Source of the DNA: Phycisphaerae bacterium
GTDB taxonomy: Bacteria; Planctomycetota; Phycisphaerae; UBA1845; PWPN01
Assembly (NCBI GenBank): GCA_003557125.1
Contig: PWPN01000142.1
Location: forward strand, 1-8,518
Direction: 5' to 3'
DNA length: 8,518 nucleotides
A model generated the notes under the pieces. The model was not told the origin of the DNA, did not search any database, and saw only the letters and a program-made list of their open reading frames with translations. Positions 1 through 6,185 of this stretch are shown here, one piece after another (within the stretch, counting starts at the first letter, position 1; the number at the start of each line of letters is the position of its first letter). The position numbers were made by a program, and so were the translations under genes.

Positions 1-496
1 CGGGGACCGGTTCGCGTGTCCCTTGGTCACTGCGATCCACCGAGGGCAGCCAGCCGATACGCCCGCCGCGAACCTTGGCCACCAGACGTCGCAATTCGAG
101 CACAGCCGGGCTCGAACGACGATTGTGTCCGACGCAGACAGGCACACCGGCCTGACGGCTCGCCCGGACGATCGTTACCATCTCCTCCTGCGTCGCAGCC
201 AGCGGCTTTTCGACATAAACAGGCTTGCCCGCACGGACAGCCGGCAGAATGAACTCGCTGCGCAACTGCGTGTGGGTCGCCAGTAATATGAGGTCGATGC
301 TGGGATCGTTGACCACGCTGTGCCAGTCGTCCGTGAAGCGATCCCCGCCGAACTCCCGGGCGCACGCTTCTGCAACGTCACGATCGAGGTCACAGACCGT
401 GGCCAAGGCCAGCCGGGGGTTCGCGCGGATGTTCGGCAGATGGAACTGGCGGGCGAACGCGCCACAGCCGACGACGGCGATTTGGTGTGTCTTCAC
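1..496 (-). CDS. Gfo/Idh/MocA family oxidoreductase, N-terminal part (3' end off window)
   Basis: 165 residues are visible from a GTG start at 496. I chose this start because AGGAG lies 7 nt upstream and the Rossmann fold begins at once: IAVVGCGAFA (residues 6-15) is the GxGxxx dinucleotide-binding turn, and strand 2 ends in CDLD (35-38). EKPLA (96-100) is the family signature around the catalytic-site lysine. GHNRR (123-127) is the usual motif at the end of the nucleotide-binding domain. The C-terminal substrate-binding domain is off the window. Members are cytosolic NAD(P)-dependent dehydrogenases or isomerases acting on sugars, inositols and related polyols; the substrate cannot be told here. 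There is no signal peptide. The gene is divergent from the GH123-like gene, 185 bp apart, which suggests a shared control region and a role in processing released sugars. The family call is secure; the substrate is unknown. Confidence 0.9.
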   Translation of the reverse strand, partial: MKTHQIAVVGCGAFARQFHLPNIRANPRLALATVCDLDRDVAEACAREFGGDRFTDDWHSVVNDPSIDLILLATHTQLRSEFILPAVRAGKPVYVEKPLAATQEEMVTIVRASRQAGVPVCVGHNRRSSPAVLELRRLVAKVRGGRIGWLPSVDRSDQGTREPVP

Positions 497-536
497 GATG
501 GGGCTCCTGCCGGGTTGGCCACGATGTACCGTCCCA

Positions 537-564
537 AGTATACTGAACGACTGGGGGACGCCAA
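537..564 (-). promoter_or_regulatory. Candidate sigma-70 promoter for the oxidoreductase
   Basis: Read on the minus strand, TTGGCG (-35, plus positions 559-564) is followed by a 16-nt spacer and TATACT (-10, positions 537-542, five of six consensus bases). The predicted start near 530 would give a leader of about 33 nt containing the AGGAG site. The -35 matches at four of six positions, so this is plausible rather than firm. Confidence 0.35.
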
Positions 565-584
565 GACCCTCCGAGGTCGTTGCG

Positions 585-595
585 TCAATAATTGA
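585..595. promoter_or_regulatory. 11-bp palindrome TCAAT-A-ATTGA, possible operator
   Basis: This perfect inverted repeat has a single central base and sits in the divergent intergenic region, about 45 bp upstream of the candidate oxidoreductase -10 on the minus strand and 87 bp before the GH123-like start codon. Its AT-rich symmetry in GC-rich surroundings is what a dimeric regulator site would look like. No regulator gene is in the window, so the role is inferred. Confidence 0.25.
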
Positions 596-681
596 ACCAT
601 CCTGCCGAAATCCAAACGCGGGGGCTTTCACAGGACGTCAGGGCGCGCCGCATGCCTTTCGGCCTCAGGGAAAGGATAACG

Positions 682-3540
682 ATGATTCAAAGGGACAGAC
701 TGCTTCGTACAGGGACCGCAGTGGCGGCGCTAGCCATGGCCTTGATGGCAGTGGCCGCGTCCGATGCGCGAGCCCAGGCCGGCCAAGGGCAAAAAGACCC
801 CGGCGACAATCGAATGACGATTCCGCGCATTCTGCGTTTCCCCGAACCGACCACGGACCTGACGGTTCCCCCCTGGACGCAGGCTGCCCGGATCACCGGG
901 TTCTTCGATGTCCAGGACCAGTTCATCAGCAAGCATCCCACGACGGCTTACCTTTTTTACGATCGATCGACGTTGTGGGTGGCCTTCCGTTGCGAAGGGC
1001 AGGACACCTCGGACCTCCAGGCCCGATACAACGAGCGCGACAGCTTTATCTGGCGCGACGACAGCGTCGAAGTTCTGATCGATCCGGCCGGAGACCGTCT
1101 CGGCTATTTCCATTTCGTGGTCAATTCCACGGGAACCCTTTATGACGCCAAGCGAGGTCGGGGCGACTACCAGAGCGACGCGGTCATACAGGTCGACATC
1201 GACCCGGAAGGCTGGACGGTTGTGTTGGCCATCCCTTTCGAGACGATCGAGGTGGAAACCCCCACCCCGGAAGATCTCTGGACGATGAATCTCGGGCGTA
1301 ATACCGTGCTCATCCACGAGACCGACGAGGTGCCGGCAGTGCGGGAGCGCAGTTCCTGGGCGCCGACGCCGGTCACCTACACATTGCCGGAATATTTCGG
1401 GGATCTCCAGTTCGGCCACAGCCAGATCGCACCGCCGCGCTTGTTGGAAATGCAACCGATCGCCGTGGGGGCCAACCGCATTCCCATGGACCCGTTGCGC
1501 GAAATGCGGTACCGGCTGGTCGGGGTCGACAATCGTGGTGAAACGATCTGGAGCCAGCAGAACGCGGTCCCCGAGGATGGCATGTTGGAATTCCGCCTGC
1601 CCGATGACCGCATCCGTCGGGTGACGCTGACCCTGTCGGATGCGCGCGACAACGTCCTGTTCCAGAACACCTACCCCAACGAGTCGCCCGTGGTGGCTGA
1701 GCGGATCGCGACGCTCGACGAACTCCATCGACAGATCGCCGAGGCGGTTCCGCATTTTCCCGAAAACGTGCAAGCGAGCGCCCGCACGCTTCTGGGCGAG
1801 TCGCGAGCGGAGCTCGACCGCGCTTTAGCGGTCCTGGACGACACGCAACAGCATACGGCGGGCAACTGGCAGGAACTCGGCGCGCTGGCGAGCCGACTCG
1901 AGCGATCACTGGGCAGCCCGGCCTCGTTGGCCCAGACGCTCGCGATGTTCCCGCACGCCGACTTTGCCGTCGGCCTGGCCAGCCCCATGCAGAAAATCAT
2001 GATCCAGGACTTCCCCTTCGAGGGCCACTTCGCCGACCACTATGAGTTGGCCTTGGCCCGCAACGAACGCGAGGGGTTCCAGGTCGTGCTCATGCCGTTC
2101 GGACGCGACCTGAGCAACGCCAGTGTGACCGTCTCAAACCTCGTCAGCGAACAGGGCGGCGGACCGATGGCTGGCGGCCAGGTCGAGGTGTCGCTTGTCG
2201 GGCATGTCAAAGTCGGTGACGATCAGCCCTACCGGGTCGATTACACGAACGCATGGTACCCCGACCCGTTGCTCAACTTCCAACAGGAGTGCGACATCAA
2301 AGATGGCGAGCATGTGGCCTTCTGGATCAACATCGGCACCGAGGCCGACACCCCGGCCGGACGCTACAACGCGACGGTGACCGTCACCGCTGACGAGTCC
2401 AATCCCGTCGAACTTACGTTGAACGTCACCGTCTGGGATTTCGAGCTGCCCAAGCTCACCAACCTGCGCAATGCCTTCACCTACCATCACCCCTACGCCG
2501 CCAAGATGTACGGCGACCGCTGGGACACCGAGATGGCCTACAAGTACTACGATTTTCTGCTCGATTACCGTCTCAACATCGACAATCTTTACCGATCCGG
2601 TCCACCTGACGTCAACCTCATCAAGTATGGTGCGGAACGCGGCATGAATGCCTTCAATGTCGGTAGCGACTTCCATCGTGTCGGCCACAACCCCGAAAGG
2701 GATGCGGAGCTCTATCGCTACGTCGAACGGCTCAAAGAAGCCGGCGTCTGGGACATGGCCTACGTCTACGGCTTCGACGAGATCCGAAGCCCAGAGAGAT
2801 TCGCGCAGATGCGCCGGGCGTTCGGGGCGGTCCACGAGCACTTCCCCGGCCTGCAAACGATGACGACCGCTTACGATCCGACGCTCGGCCAGAACACCGA
2901 TACGCGCGACGTCGTCGACATCTGGGTTCCCGTGACCGACTGGTACGACCTCGAACAGGCCCGAAAGGCCCGCGCGGAGGGTAAGGAGGTCTGGTGGTAC
3001 GTCTGTGTCGTGCCGTATCCTCCCTATGCCAACTGGTTCGTCGAGAGCCAAGCGATCGAGGCACGTCTCCTGACCGGCGCGATGAGTTACAAATACGAGG
3101 TAGACGGCTTCCTCTACTACCTGGTCAATAAGTGGCTGGTCAACCACCGTGTCATCAGTCGCGGCCCCTACACGAACTGGGATCCCGGCAGCTTTGTTCA
3201 CGGAAGGAATTTATATACCGCCTACGGCGACGGCAGCCTGTTATGTGCCGGGCCGGACGGGCCGATCTCGACGATCCGCCTCGAAAACATCCGTGACGGA
3301 TTCGAGGATTACGACTACATTTATAAACTCTACCAGCTCGCCGAAACGCTCCGCGCGCAGTCGAACCCGTCGGCCGAGATCCAGGCATTCCTGGAAGAGG
3401 CGGAGGCGCTTCTGACTGTGCCCGACGCGGTCGTGGCGACCGTCACGCGTTTCACGGTCGAGCCGGAGGTGTTGGCCGACTACCGTACGCAGGTGGCAGA
3501 GACCATCCTGAAAGGCAAGCAACTGGTGGCTGCGCAATAA
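682..3540 (+). CDS. Secreted CBM9-like / GH123 (DUF4091)-type glycoside hydrolase-like protein
   Basis: 952 residues from the ATG at 682. This start is preferred over the in-frame TTG at 592 because AAAGGA lies 5 nt upstream and a signal peptide follows (RDRLLR, hydrophobic 12-26, cleavage near ARA|Q at 31). Domains in order: a CBM9-like beta-sandwich (about 55-245; WRDDSVEVLIDP at 124-135 and a following VNSTG are typical), a second beta-rich domain (252-330), a helical segment (336-421), a GH123-type N-terminal beta-sandwich (428-590, with LARNEREGFQ), a barrel (about 597-830), and a tail with IRDGFEDYDY (870-879), characteristic of the DUF4091/GH123 group. D699-E700 in VYGFDE match the Asp-Glu pair that acts in substrate-assisted catalysis in characterised GH123 beta-N-acetylgalactosaminidases. 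An exported enzyme on N-acetylhexosamine-containing glycans is inferred; the true substrate is open. Confidence 0.85.
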   Translation: MIQRDRLLRTGTAVAALAMALMAVAASDARAQAGQGQKDPGDNRMTIPRILRFPEPTTDLTVPPWTQAARITGFFDVQDQFISKHPTTAYLFYDRSTLWVAFRCEGQDTSDLQARYNERDSFIWRDDSVEVLIDPAGDRLGYFHFVVNSTGTLYDAKRGRGDYQSDAVIQVDIDPEGWTVVLAIPFETIEVETPTPEDLWTMNLGRNTVLIHETDEVPAVRERSSWAPTPVTYTLPEYFGDLQFGHSQIAPPRLLEMQPIAVGANRIPMDPLREMRYRLVGVDNRGETIWSQQNAVPEDGMLEFRLPDDRIRRVTLTLSDARDNVLFQNTYPNESPVVAERIATLDELHRQIAEAVPHFPENVQASARTLLGESRAELDRALAVLDDTQQHTAGNWQELGALASRLERSLGSPASLAQTLAMFPHADFAVGLASPMQKIMIQDFPFEGHFADHYELALARNEREGFQVVLMPFGRDLSNASVTVSNLVSEQGGGPMAGGQVEVSLVGHVKVGDDQPYRVDYTNAWYPDPLLNFQQECDIKDGEHVAFWINIGTEADTPAGRYNATVTVTADESNPVELTLNVTVWDFELPKLTNLRNAFTYHHPYAAKMYGDRWDTEMAYKYYDFLLDYRLNIDNLYRSGPPDVNLIKYGAERGMNAFNVGSDFHRVGHNPERDAELYRYVERLKEAGVWDMAYVYGFDEIRSPERFAQMRRAFGAVHEHFPGLQTMTTAYDPTLGQNTDTRDVVDIWVPVTDWYDLEQARKARAEGKEVWWYVCVVPYPPYANWFVESQAIEARLLTGAMSYKYEVDGFLYYLVNKWLVNHRVISRGPYTNWDPGSFVHGRNLYTAYGDGSLLCAGPDGPISTIRLENIRDGFEDYDYIYKLYQLAETLRAQSNPSAEIQAFLEEAEALLTVPDAVVATVTRFTVEPEVLADYRTQVAETILKGKQLVAAQ

Positions 3541-3563
3541 TGTGATCCATGTGCTTGGAACGG

Positions 3564-3606
3564 CCCAGGTGTCGGGGCAGGCATCCCGGCACTCCCGGCA
3601 CCTGGG
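3564..3606 (+). other. 13-bp-stem intercistronic hairpin
   Basis: CCCAGGTGTCGGG (3564-3576) pairs with CCCGGCACCTGGG (3594-3606) over 13 positions with one G-U wobble, leaving a 17-nt loop. The loop and 3' arm carry CCCGGCAC twice (3585-3592 and 3594-3601), so the structure can shift register. No T-run follows, so it is not a standard rho-independent terminator. It lies between the GH123-like stop and the next start, where it could stabilise the upstream message or reduce read-through. Confidence 0.5.
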
Positions 3607-3642
3607 TCTGTCCGGCAGTCCATAACTCAAGGATTTTCACCG

Positions 3643-4767
3643 ATGATCGATGCCCTCAAGCGACTGCTCGACCACCTGGAAGCGACTTTGGACCCCCGTC
3701 AGCAGGCCGACGTCCTCGCACGACACACGCGCGTATTGCGTTGGGAGCCGACCGACCGCGCGCCCGTCATGCTTCAGTATCCCATGCCCGCGGACGGTGA
3801 CTTTCAACCCTTCCCGCACAGCGAGGCGTTGGCGGACCCTGAAAAAATGCTCCATAACGAGCTGATCGGCGGATTCGAAACGCGGACCTGCTACCATCAC
3901 CTTGTCGGCGACGACCTGCCCTTCACCGTCCGCGGCAACTACGGCACGGTCGTCATCGCGTCGATGTATGGGGCGACGGTCGAAATACTCGAGAATAACC
4001 CGCCCTGGGCGAGGCCCTACGCAAGCGTCGACGCCCTCGAAGCGGTCTTCGACATCGATCCGCAGGATTTCAGTCGCGGGTGGTGTCCGAAAGTTTTCGA
4101 CACGTACCGATCCTATGCTGACACGCTTGCGGGCTATCCCAATGTCCGCCAGTGCGTCAAGGTCGTCCTGCCCGACCTCCAGGGGCCCTTCGACAACGCC
4201 GAAATGCTTCGTGGCAGCAGTCTGTATACCGACCTCATCGAAGCGCCCGAACTCGTCAGCCGCCTGCTCGCGCGGATGGCCGAGACCCAGGTCGCGCTCG
4301 CGCGCCAATTGCAGCCCCTGCTCCATGAACCGTTGGCGGGCTTCTCCCATCAGCATGCTTCCACGTTGCCCGGCCATGTGCTCATCCGCAACGACACGCC
4401 CATCAACATCTCGCCGGCCATGTACCGCGACCACGTGGCTGCCCATGACGAAACGGTCCTTAAAGGGCTCGATGGCGGAGCCATCCACTTCTGCGGCAAG
4501 GGCGATCACCTCATCCCCGAAATCCTCGCGATACCGTCTCTGACTGCCATCGACATGGGCCAGCCGGAGATGAACGACCTGGATACCGTTTACCGCCAAT
4601 TGTCCGAGCGCCGAATCCCGATCGTCCGAGCCCGCGTACCCGAAGAGCAACTCCTGTCCGGCCAAGCCCATGAGCGTTTCCCCACGGGCGTGACCTTCAT
4701 GCACGCTGTCACTTCGATCGAGCACGCACAGCGTTTCATGGACGCCTACCGCGCACGAAGTTCCTGA
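3643..4767 (+). CDS. Uroporphyrinogen decarboxylase (URO-D) superfamily protein, not HemE
   Basis: 374 residues, cytosolic, with AAGGA 9 nt before the ATG. The length and the pattern of one TIM barrel fit the URO-D superfamily, which includes HemE and the cobamide:coenzyme M methyltransferases MtaA/MtbA. Recognisable segments are RWEPTDRAPVM near the N-terminus (33-43), FTVRGNYGTVVIASMYG (94-110), VVLPDLQGPFD (174-184), SHQHAS (235-240), IHFCGKGDH (281-289) and a terminal RFPTGVTF. The HemE RQAGR substrate motif is absent from the N-terminus, which argues against a haem role. H282-x-C284 matches the first two zinc ligands of MtaA/MtbA-type proteins, but no cysteine follows in the last 90 residues, so the usual third ligand is missing. 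It starts 102 nt after the GH123-like gene and is probably co-transcribed. Family members beside sugar genes are common in planctomycete-like genomes; the reaction is unknown. Confidence 0.8.
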   Translation: MIDALKRLLDHLEATLDPRQQADVLARHTRVLRWEPTDRAPVMLQYPMPADGDFQPFPHSEALADPEKMLHNELIGGFETRTCYHHLVGDDLPFTVRGNYGTVVIASMYGATVEILENNPPWARPYASVDALEAVFDIDPQDFSRGWCPKVFDTYRSYADTLAGYPNVRQCVKVVLPDLQGPFDNAEMLRGSSLYTDLIEAPELVSRLLARMAETQVALARQLQPLLHEPLAGFSHQHASTLPGHVLIRNDTPINISPAMYRDHVAAHDETVLKGLDGGAIHFCGKGDHLIPEILAIPSLTAIDMGQPEMNDLDTVYRQLSERRIPIVRARVPEEQLLSGQAHERFPTGVTFMHAVTSIEHAQRFMDAYRARSS

Positions 4768-4824
4768 GCCCCGAGCTTAACGGCATCACACTTCGTACTC
4801 TTCCAAGGGCAACTCGGAGCCCTA

Positions 4825-4863
4825 CCTGCGCCCTGCCAGAATGGCCGACGACGGTCGCGCAGG
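4825..4863 (+). other. Compound hairpin downstream of the URO-D-like gene
   Basis: CCTGCGC (4825-4831) pairs with GCGCAGG (4857-4863). Inside it, GGCCG (4843-4847) pairs with CGGTC (4852-4856) over an ACGA loop with one G-U pair. The two stems are contiguous on the 3' side and separated by an 11-nt bulge on the 5' side. No T-run follows. It sits about 60 nt after the stop codon, where a transcript 3' end might be protected or a rho-dependent stop assisted. Confidence 0.3.
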
Positions 4864-4878
4864 CAGTCCCGAAGGCCT

Positions 4879-4891
4879 TGGGATAATCCCA
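4879..4891. promoter_or_regulatory. 13-bp palindrome TGGGAT-A-ATCCCA, possible activator site
   Basis: A perfect inverted repeat with a single central base at 4885. Its centre is about 92 bp upstream of the -12 element of the sigma-54 candidate and about 104 bp before the predicted transcript start. That is inside the range where enhancer-binding proteins of sigma-54 usually bind. The function is inferred from position and symmetry only; the sequence matches no site I can name. Confidence 0.3.
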
Positions 4892-4962
4892 GATTGACAG
4901 GCTTATTTCGTAAGTAGTTATGTAGCAGCATCTTGTGATGTTCGGTCGCTCTACTGCGGAAA

Positions 4963-4978
4963 TGGCACATCGTTTGCT
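4963..4978 (+). promoter_or_regulatory. Sigma-54 (RpoN) -24/-12 promoter candidate for the Hsp20 cluster
   Basis: TGGCAC (4963-4968), a 5-nt spacer and TTGCT (4974-4978) match the sigma-54 consensus TGGCAC-N5-TTGCW at every specified position. The invariant GG and GC are separated by exactly 10 bp. It points towards the Hsp20 genes. The predicted start, about 12 nt after the GC, is near 4989 and gives a leader of about 211 nt. Such promoters need an AAA+ enhancer-binding protein bound upstream; none is encoded in the window, but a palindrome lies at a suitable distance. Confidence 0.55.
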
Positions 4979-5120
4979 ATAACGTCTTTGTAGTGGCAAG
5001 TTCCCTTCCGGTTTGCCGACAGGGGGACGGGCCTGAGAGATTTTCAAGGGAGTGGGAGATAATGGTCCTATACTACCAAAAAGCAAAGCGGATTCGGGGG
5101 AACAGCATGGAATGGAACGA

Positions 5121-5159
5121 TGGCGTGTTCGGTGAGACTTGGCTGCGATAAGCACGCCA
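5121..5159 (+). other. Inverted repeat in the Hsp20 leader
   Basis: TGGCGTG (5121-5127) and CACGCCA (5153-5159) are perfectly complementary over 7 bp with a 25-nt loop. It would form in the 5' untranslated region, ending 28 nt before the ribosome binding site of the first Hsp20 gene. It does not include that site, so a direct switch on translation is not apparent. Confidence 0.25.
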
Positions 5160-5199
5160 CGAAAGAAACGCAGCCTAAACAAAAACAGGAGGTGACGCG

Positions 5200-5643
5200 A
5201 TGTTCAGGAACCGGATGAGCACGTGGAGCCCGTTCGATGAGCTGCACCGGGAGATCAACCAGATCCTCGAAAGTTTCAACCCGGTTACGAACGGTGGTCG
5301 CATGGCCGGCTGGCTGGGGACTTTCCCGGCCGTCAACATCTGGGAAGACGGCGATGCACTCTATGCCGAGGCGGAGATTCCCGGGGTCCGAAGCGAAGAC
5401 CTCGAAATGTACGCTGTGGGCAATGAGCTGACCATCAAGGGACAGCGAACGGCTCGGCAGGGGGAGAACCTCACCTATCACCGCCAGGAGCGCGGAGCGG
5501 GAGAGTTCACCCGCATCGTGACATTGCCGGTCGAGGTCGATGCGGAGAAGGTCGAAGCCAATCTCTGCAACGGTGTGCTGACGATCACGATGCCCAAGGC
5601 GGCGGCTGCACGGGCTCGCAAGATCACAGTGAAAAAAGCGTGA
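5200..5643 (+). CDS. Small heat shock protein, Hsp20/alpha-crystallin family (first of three)
   Basis: 147 residues. AGGAGGTGA precedes the ATG with 7 nt from AGGAGG to the start. The short N-terminal arm has an amphipathic FDELHREINQIL (12-23). The alpha-crystallin domain runs about 43-133: FPAVNIWEDGDALYAEAEIPGV opens it, ERGAGEFTRIVTLP (97-110) is the conserved dimer-interface segment, and GVLTITMPK (125-133) closes it. The C-terminal ITV (142-144) is the I-x-I/V anchor that docks on neighbouring dimers during oligomer assembly. Such proteins are ATP-independent cytosolic holdases that keep unfolding proteins soluble for DnaK/ClpB. It is the first gene of a three-gene cluster with a long leader and a sigma-54 candidate. 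A single cysteine, C123, lies just before the closing motif. The stop codon is the first three bases of a tandem repeat array. Confidence 0.95.
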   Translation: MFRNRMSTWSPFDELHREINQILESFNPVTNGGRMAGWLGTFPAVNIWEDGDALYAEAEIPGVRSEDLEMYAVGNELTIKGQRTARQGENLTYHRQERGAGEFTRIVTLPVEVDAEKVEANLCNGVLTITMPKAAAARARKITVKKA

Positions 5644-5696
5644 TCGAAAAAGCGTGATCGAAAAAGCGTGATCGAAAAAGCGTGATCGAAAAAGCG
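5641..5696. repeat. Four perfect 14-bp tandem repeats, unit TGATCGAAAAAGCG
   Basis: Four identical, abutting copies start at 5641, 5655, 5669 and 5683. The first three bases of copy 1 are the stop codon of the first Hsp20 gene. Just upstream, TGAAAAAAGCG (5630-5640) looks like a degenerate unit lacking most of TCG, so the array probably grew from the 3' end of the gene by slippage. Each unit carries one GATC. Because 14 is not a multiple of 3, successive copies place TGA in all three frames, a strong block to translational read-through. There is no sign of a mobile element. Confidence 0.95.
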
Positions 5697-5783
5697 TGAG
5701 GCGTGCAGCGTGCCAAGGCGAACGGGCTTTGAAAAGTAAGCTACGAAGATGTAAAGAAGCTCGATGGAGCAGGAGGTTAAGCG

Positions 5784-6185
5784 ATGGTGACTCAAATGGT
5801 TCGAAGCAAACGAGAAGGGGATCTCGCGCGGGTCGAACACGCGCGGGACCGGCGGACGTATCTGCCGAATGTTGACATACTCGAAACGCCCGAGGAGTTT
5901 CTCATCCTCGCGGATATGCCGGGCGTGAAACCCGACAGCATCGAGATCGAGTACGAGCAGGGGGTGTTGACGATTCACGGACAGGCCGACCCGCGACAGG
6001 ATGAGGCGGCGACGAACTACCTGCTGCGTGAATACGGTGTCGGCGACTTCCATCGTTCGTTCACGATCGGACAGGGGATTGACGATGCGAAGATCGAGGC
6101 CCATTACAGCGACGGCGTGATGGAACTGCACCTGCCCAAGGCCGAGAAGGCCAAGCCCCGAAGGATTACCGTCAAGGGCGATTGA
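5784..6185 (+). CDS. Small heat shock protein, Hsp20/alpha-crystallin family (second of three)
   Basis: 133 residues with AGGAGGT upstream (7 nt from AGGAGG to the ATG). The N-terminal arm is short and very charged (about 26 residues, many Arg/Lys/Glu) and lacks the usual FDEL-type helix, which suggests different oligomer size or clients. The alpha-crystallin domain spans about 27-119: LPNVDILETPEEFLILADMPGV at its start, LREYGVGDFHRSFTI (81-95), and GVMELHLPK (111-119) at its end. ITV (128-130) is the C-terminal I-x-I/V anchor. The role is the same ATP-independent holdase function in the cytosol. It begins 140 nt after the first Hsp20 stop; the gap holds the 14-bp repeat array and no convincing separate promoter. 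Sequence identity to its two neighbours looks low outside the family motifs, so these are old paralogues rather than a recent duplication. Confidence 0.94.
   Translation: MVTQMVRSKREGDLARVEHARDRRTYLPNVDILETPEEFLILADMPGVKPDSIEIEYEQGVLTIHGQADPRQDEAATNYLLREYGVGDFHRSFTIGQGIDDAKIEAHYSDGVMELHLPKAEKAKPRRITVKGD

Larger units (their letters stand above)
497..681. promoter_or_regulatory. Divergent intergenic region between oxidoreductase and GH123-like gene
   Basis: This 185-bp non-coding stretch separates two outward-facing start codons, so it must hold promoters in both directions. It contains a candidate minus-strand sigma-70 promoter and an 11-bp palindrome, both listed separately. I found no convincing -10/-35 pair for the plus-strand gene. 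The reading frame of the plus-strand gene stays open back to a TTG at 592, but that extension (30 residues) precedes the signal peptide and is taken as non-coding. Confidence 0.6.
4768..5199. other. 432-bp intergenic region: end of URO-D unit and long leader of the Hsp20 cluster
   Basis: No gene is supported here. The first part (to about 4865) is GC-rich and can fold; the part from about 4890 to 5100 is noticeably richer in A and T, as expected of a promoter region. It holds a compound hairpin, a 13-bp palindrome, a sigma-54 promoter candidate and an inverted repeat, each listed separately. A perfect TTGACA occurs at 4894-4899, but no good -10 follows at 16-18 nt, so it is not called as a promoter. 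TATAAC (4978-4983) overlaps the end of the sigma-54 site and lacks a matching -35. Confidence 0.6.

Noticed and set aside
592..681. TTG start that would lengthen the GH123-like protein by 30 residues
   Set aside because: The extension would bury a good signal peptide internally and has no clear ribosome binding site, whereas the ATG at 682 has both.
3637..4725. Open frame of 362 codons on the minus strand opposite the URO-D-like gene
   Set aside because: It mirrors a well-recognised gene, has no recognisable domain, and long antisense frames are expected from high-GC codon use. The same applies to the frames at 730-1773, 2134-3201 and 5478-6677 on the minus strand.
4736..5182. Open frame of 148 codons on the minus strand across the 432-bp gap
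   Set aside because: It starts with TTG without a ribosome binding site, overlaps the end of the URO-D-like gene, and its composition (Arg/Ser/Pro/Cys-rich) looks non-coding.
4768..5199. CIRCE element, sigma-32 promoter or ROSE-type thermometer for the Hsp20 genes
   Set aside because: No TTAGCACTC-N9-GAGTGCTAA, no CTTGAA/CCCCAT pair at proper spacing, and no hairpin occluding the AGGAGG at 5187-5192 could be found by eye.
5641..5696. Tandem repeats as a CRISPR array or attachment site
   Set aside because: The units abut with no spacers, are only 14 bp long, and there are no cas, integrase or transposase genes in the window.
5729..5757. TTGAAA followed at 17 nt by TAAAGA before the second Hsp20 gene
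   Set aside because: The -10 matches at only three of six positions; not enough for an internal promoter.
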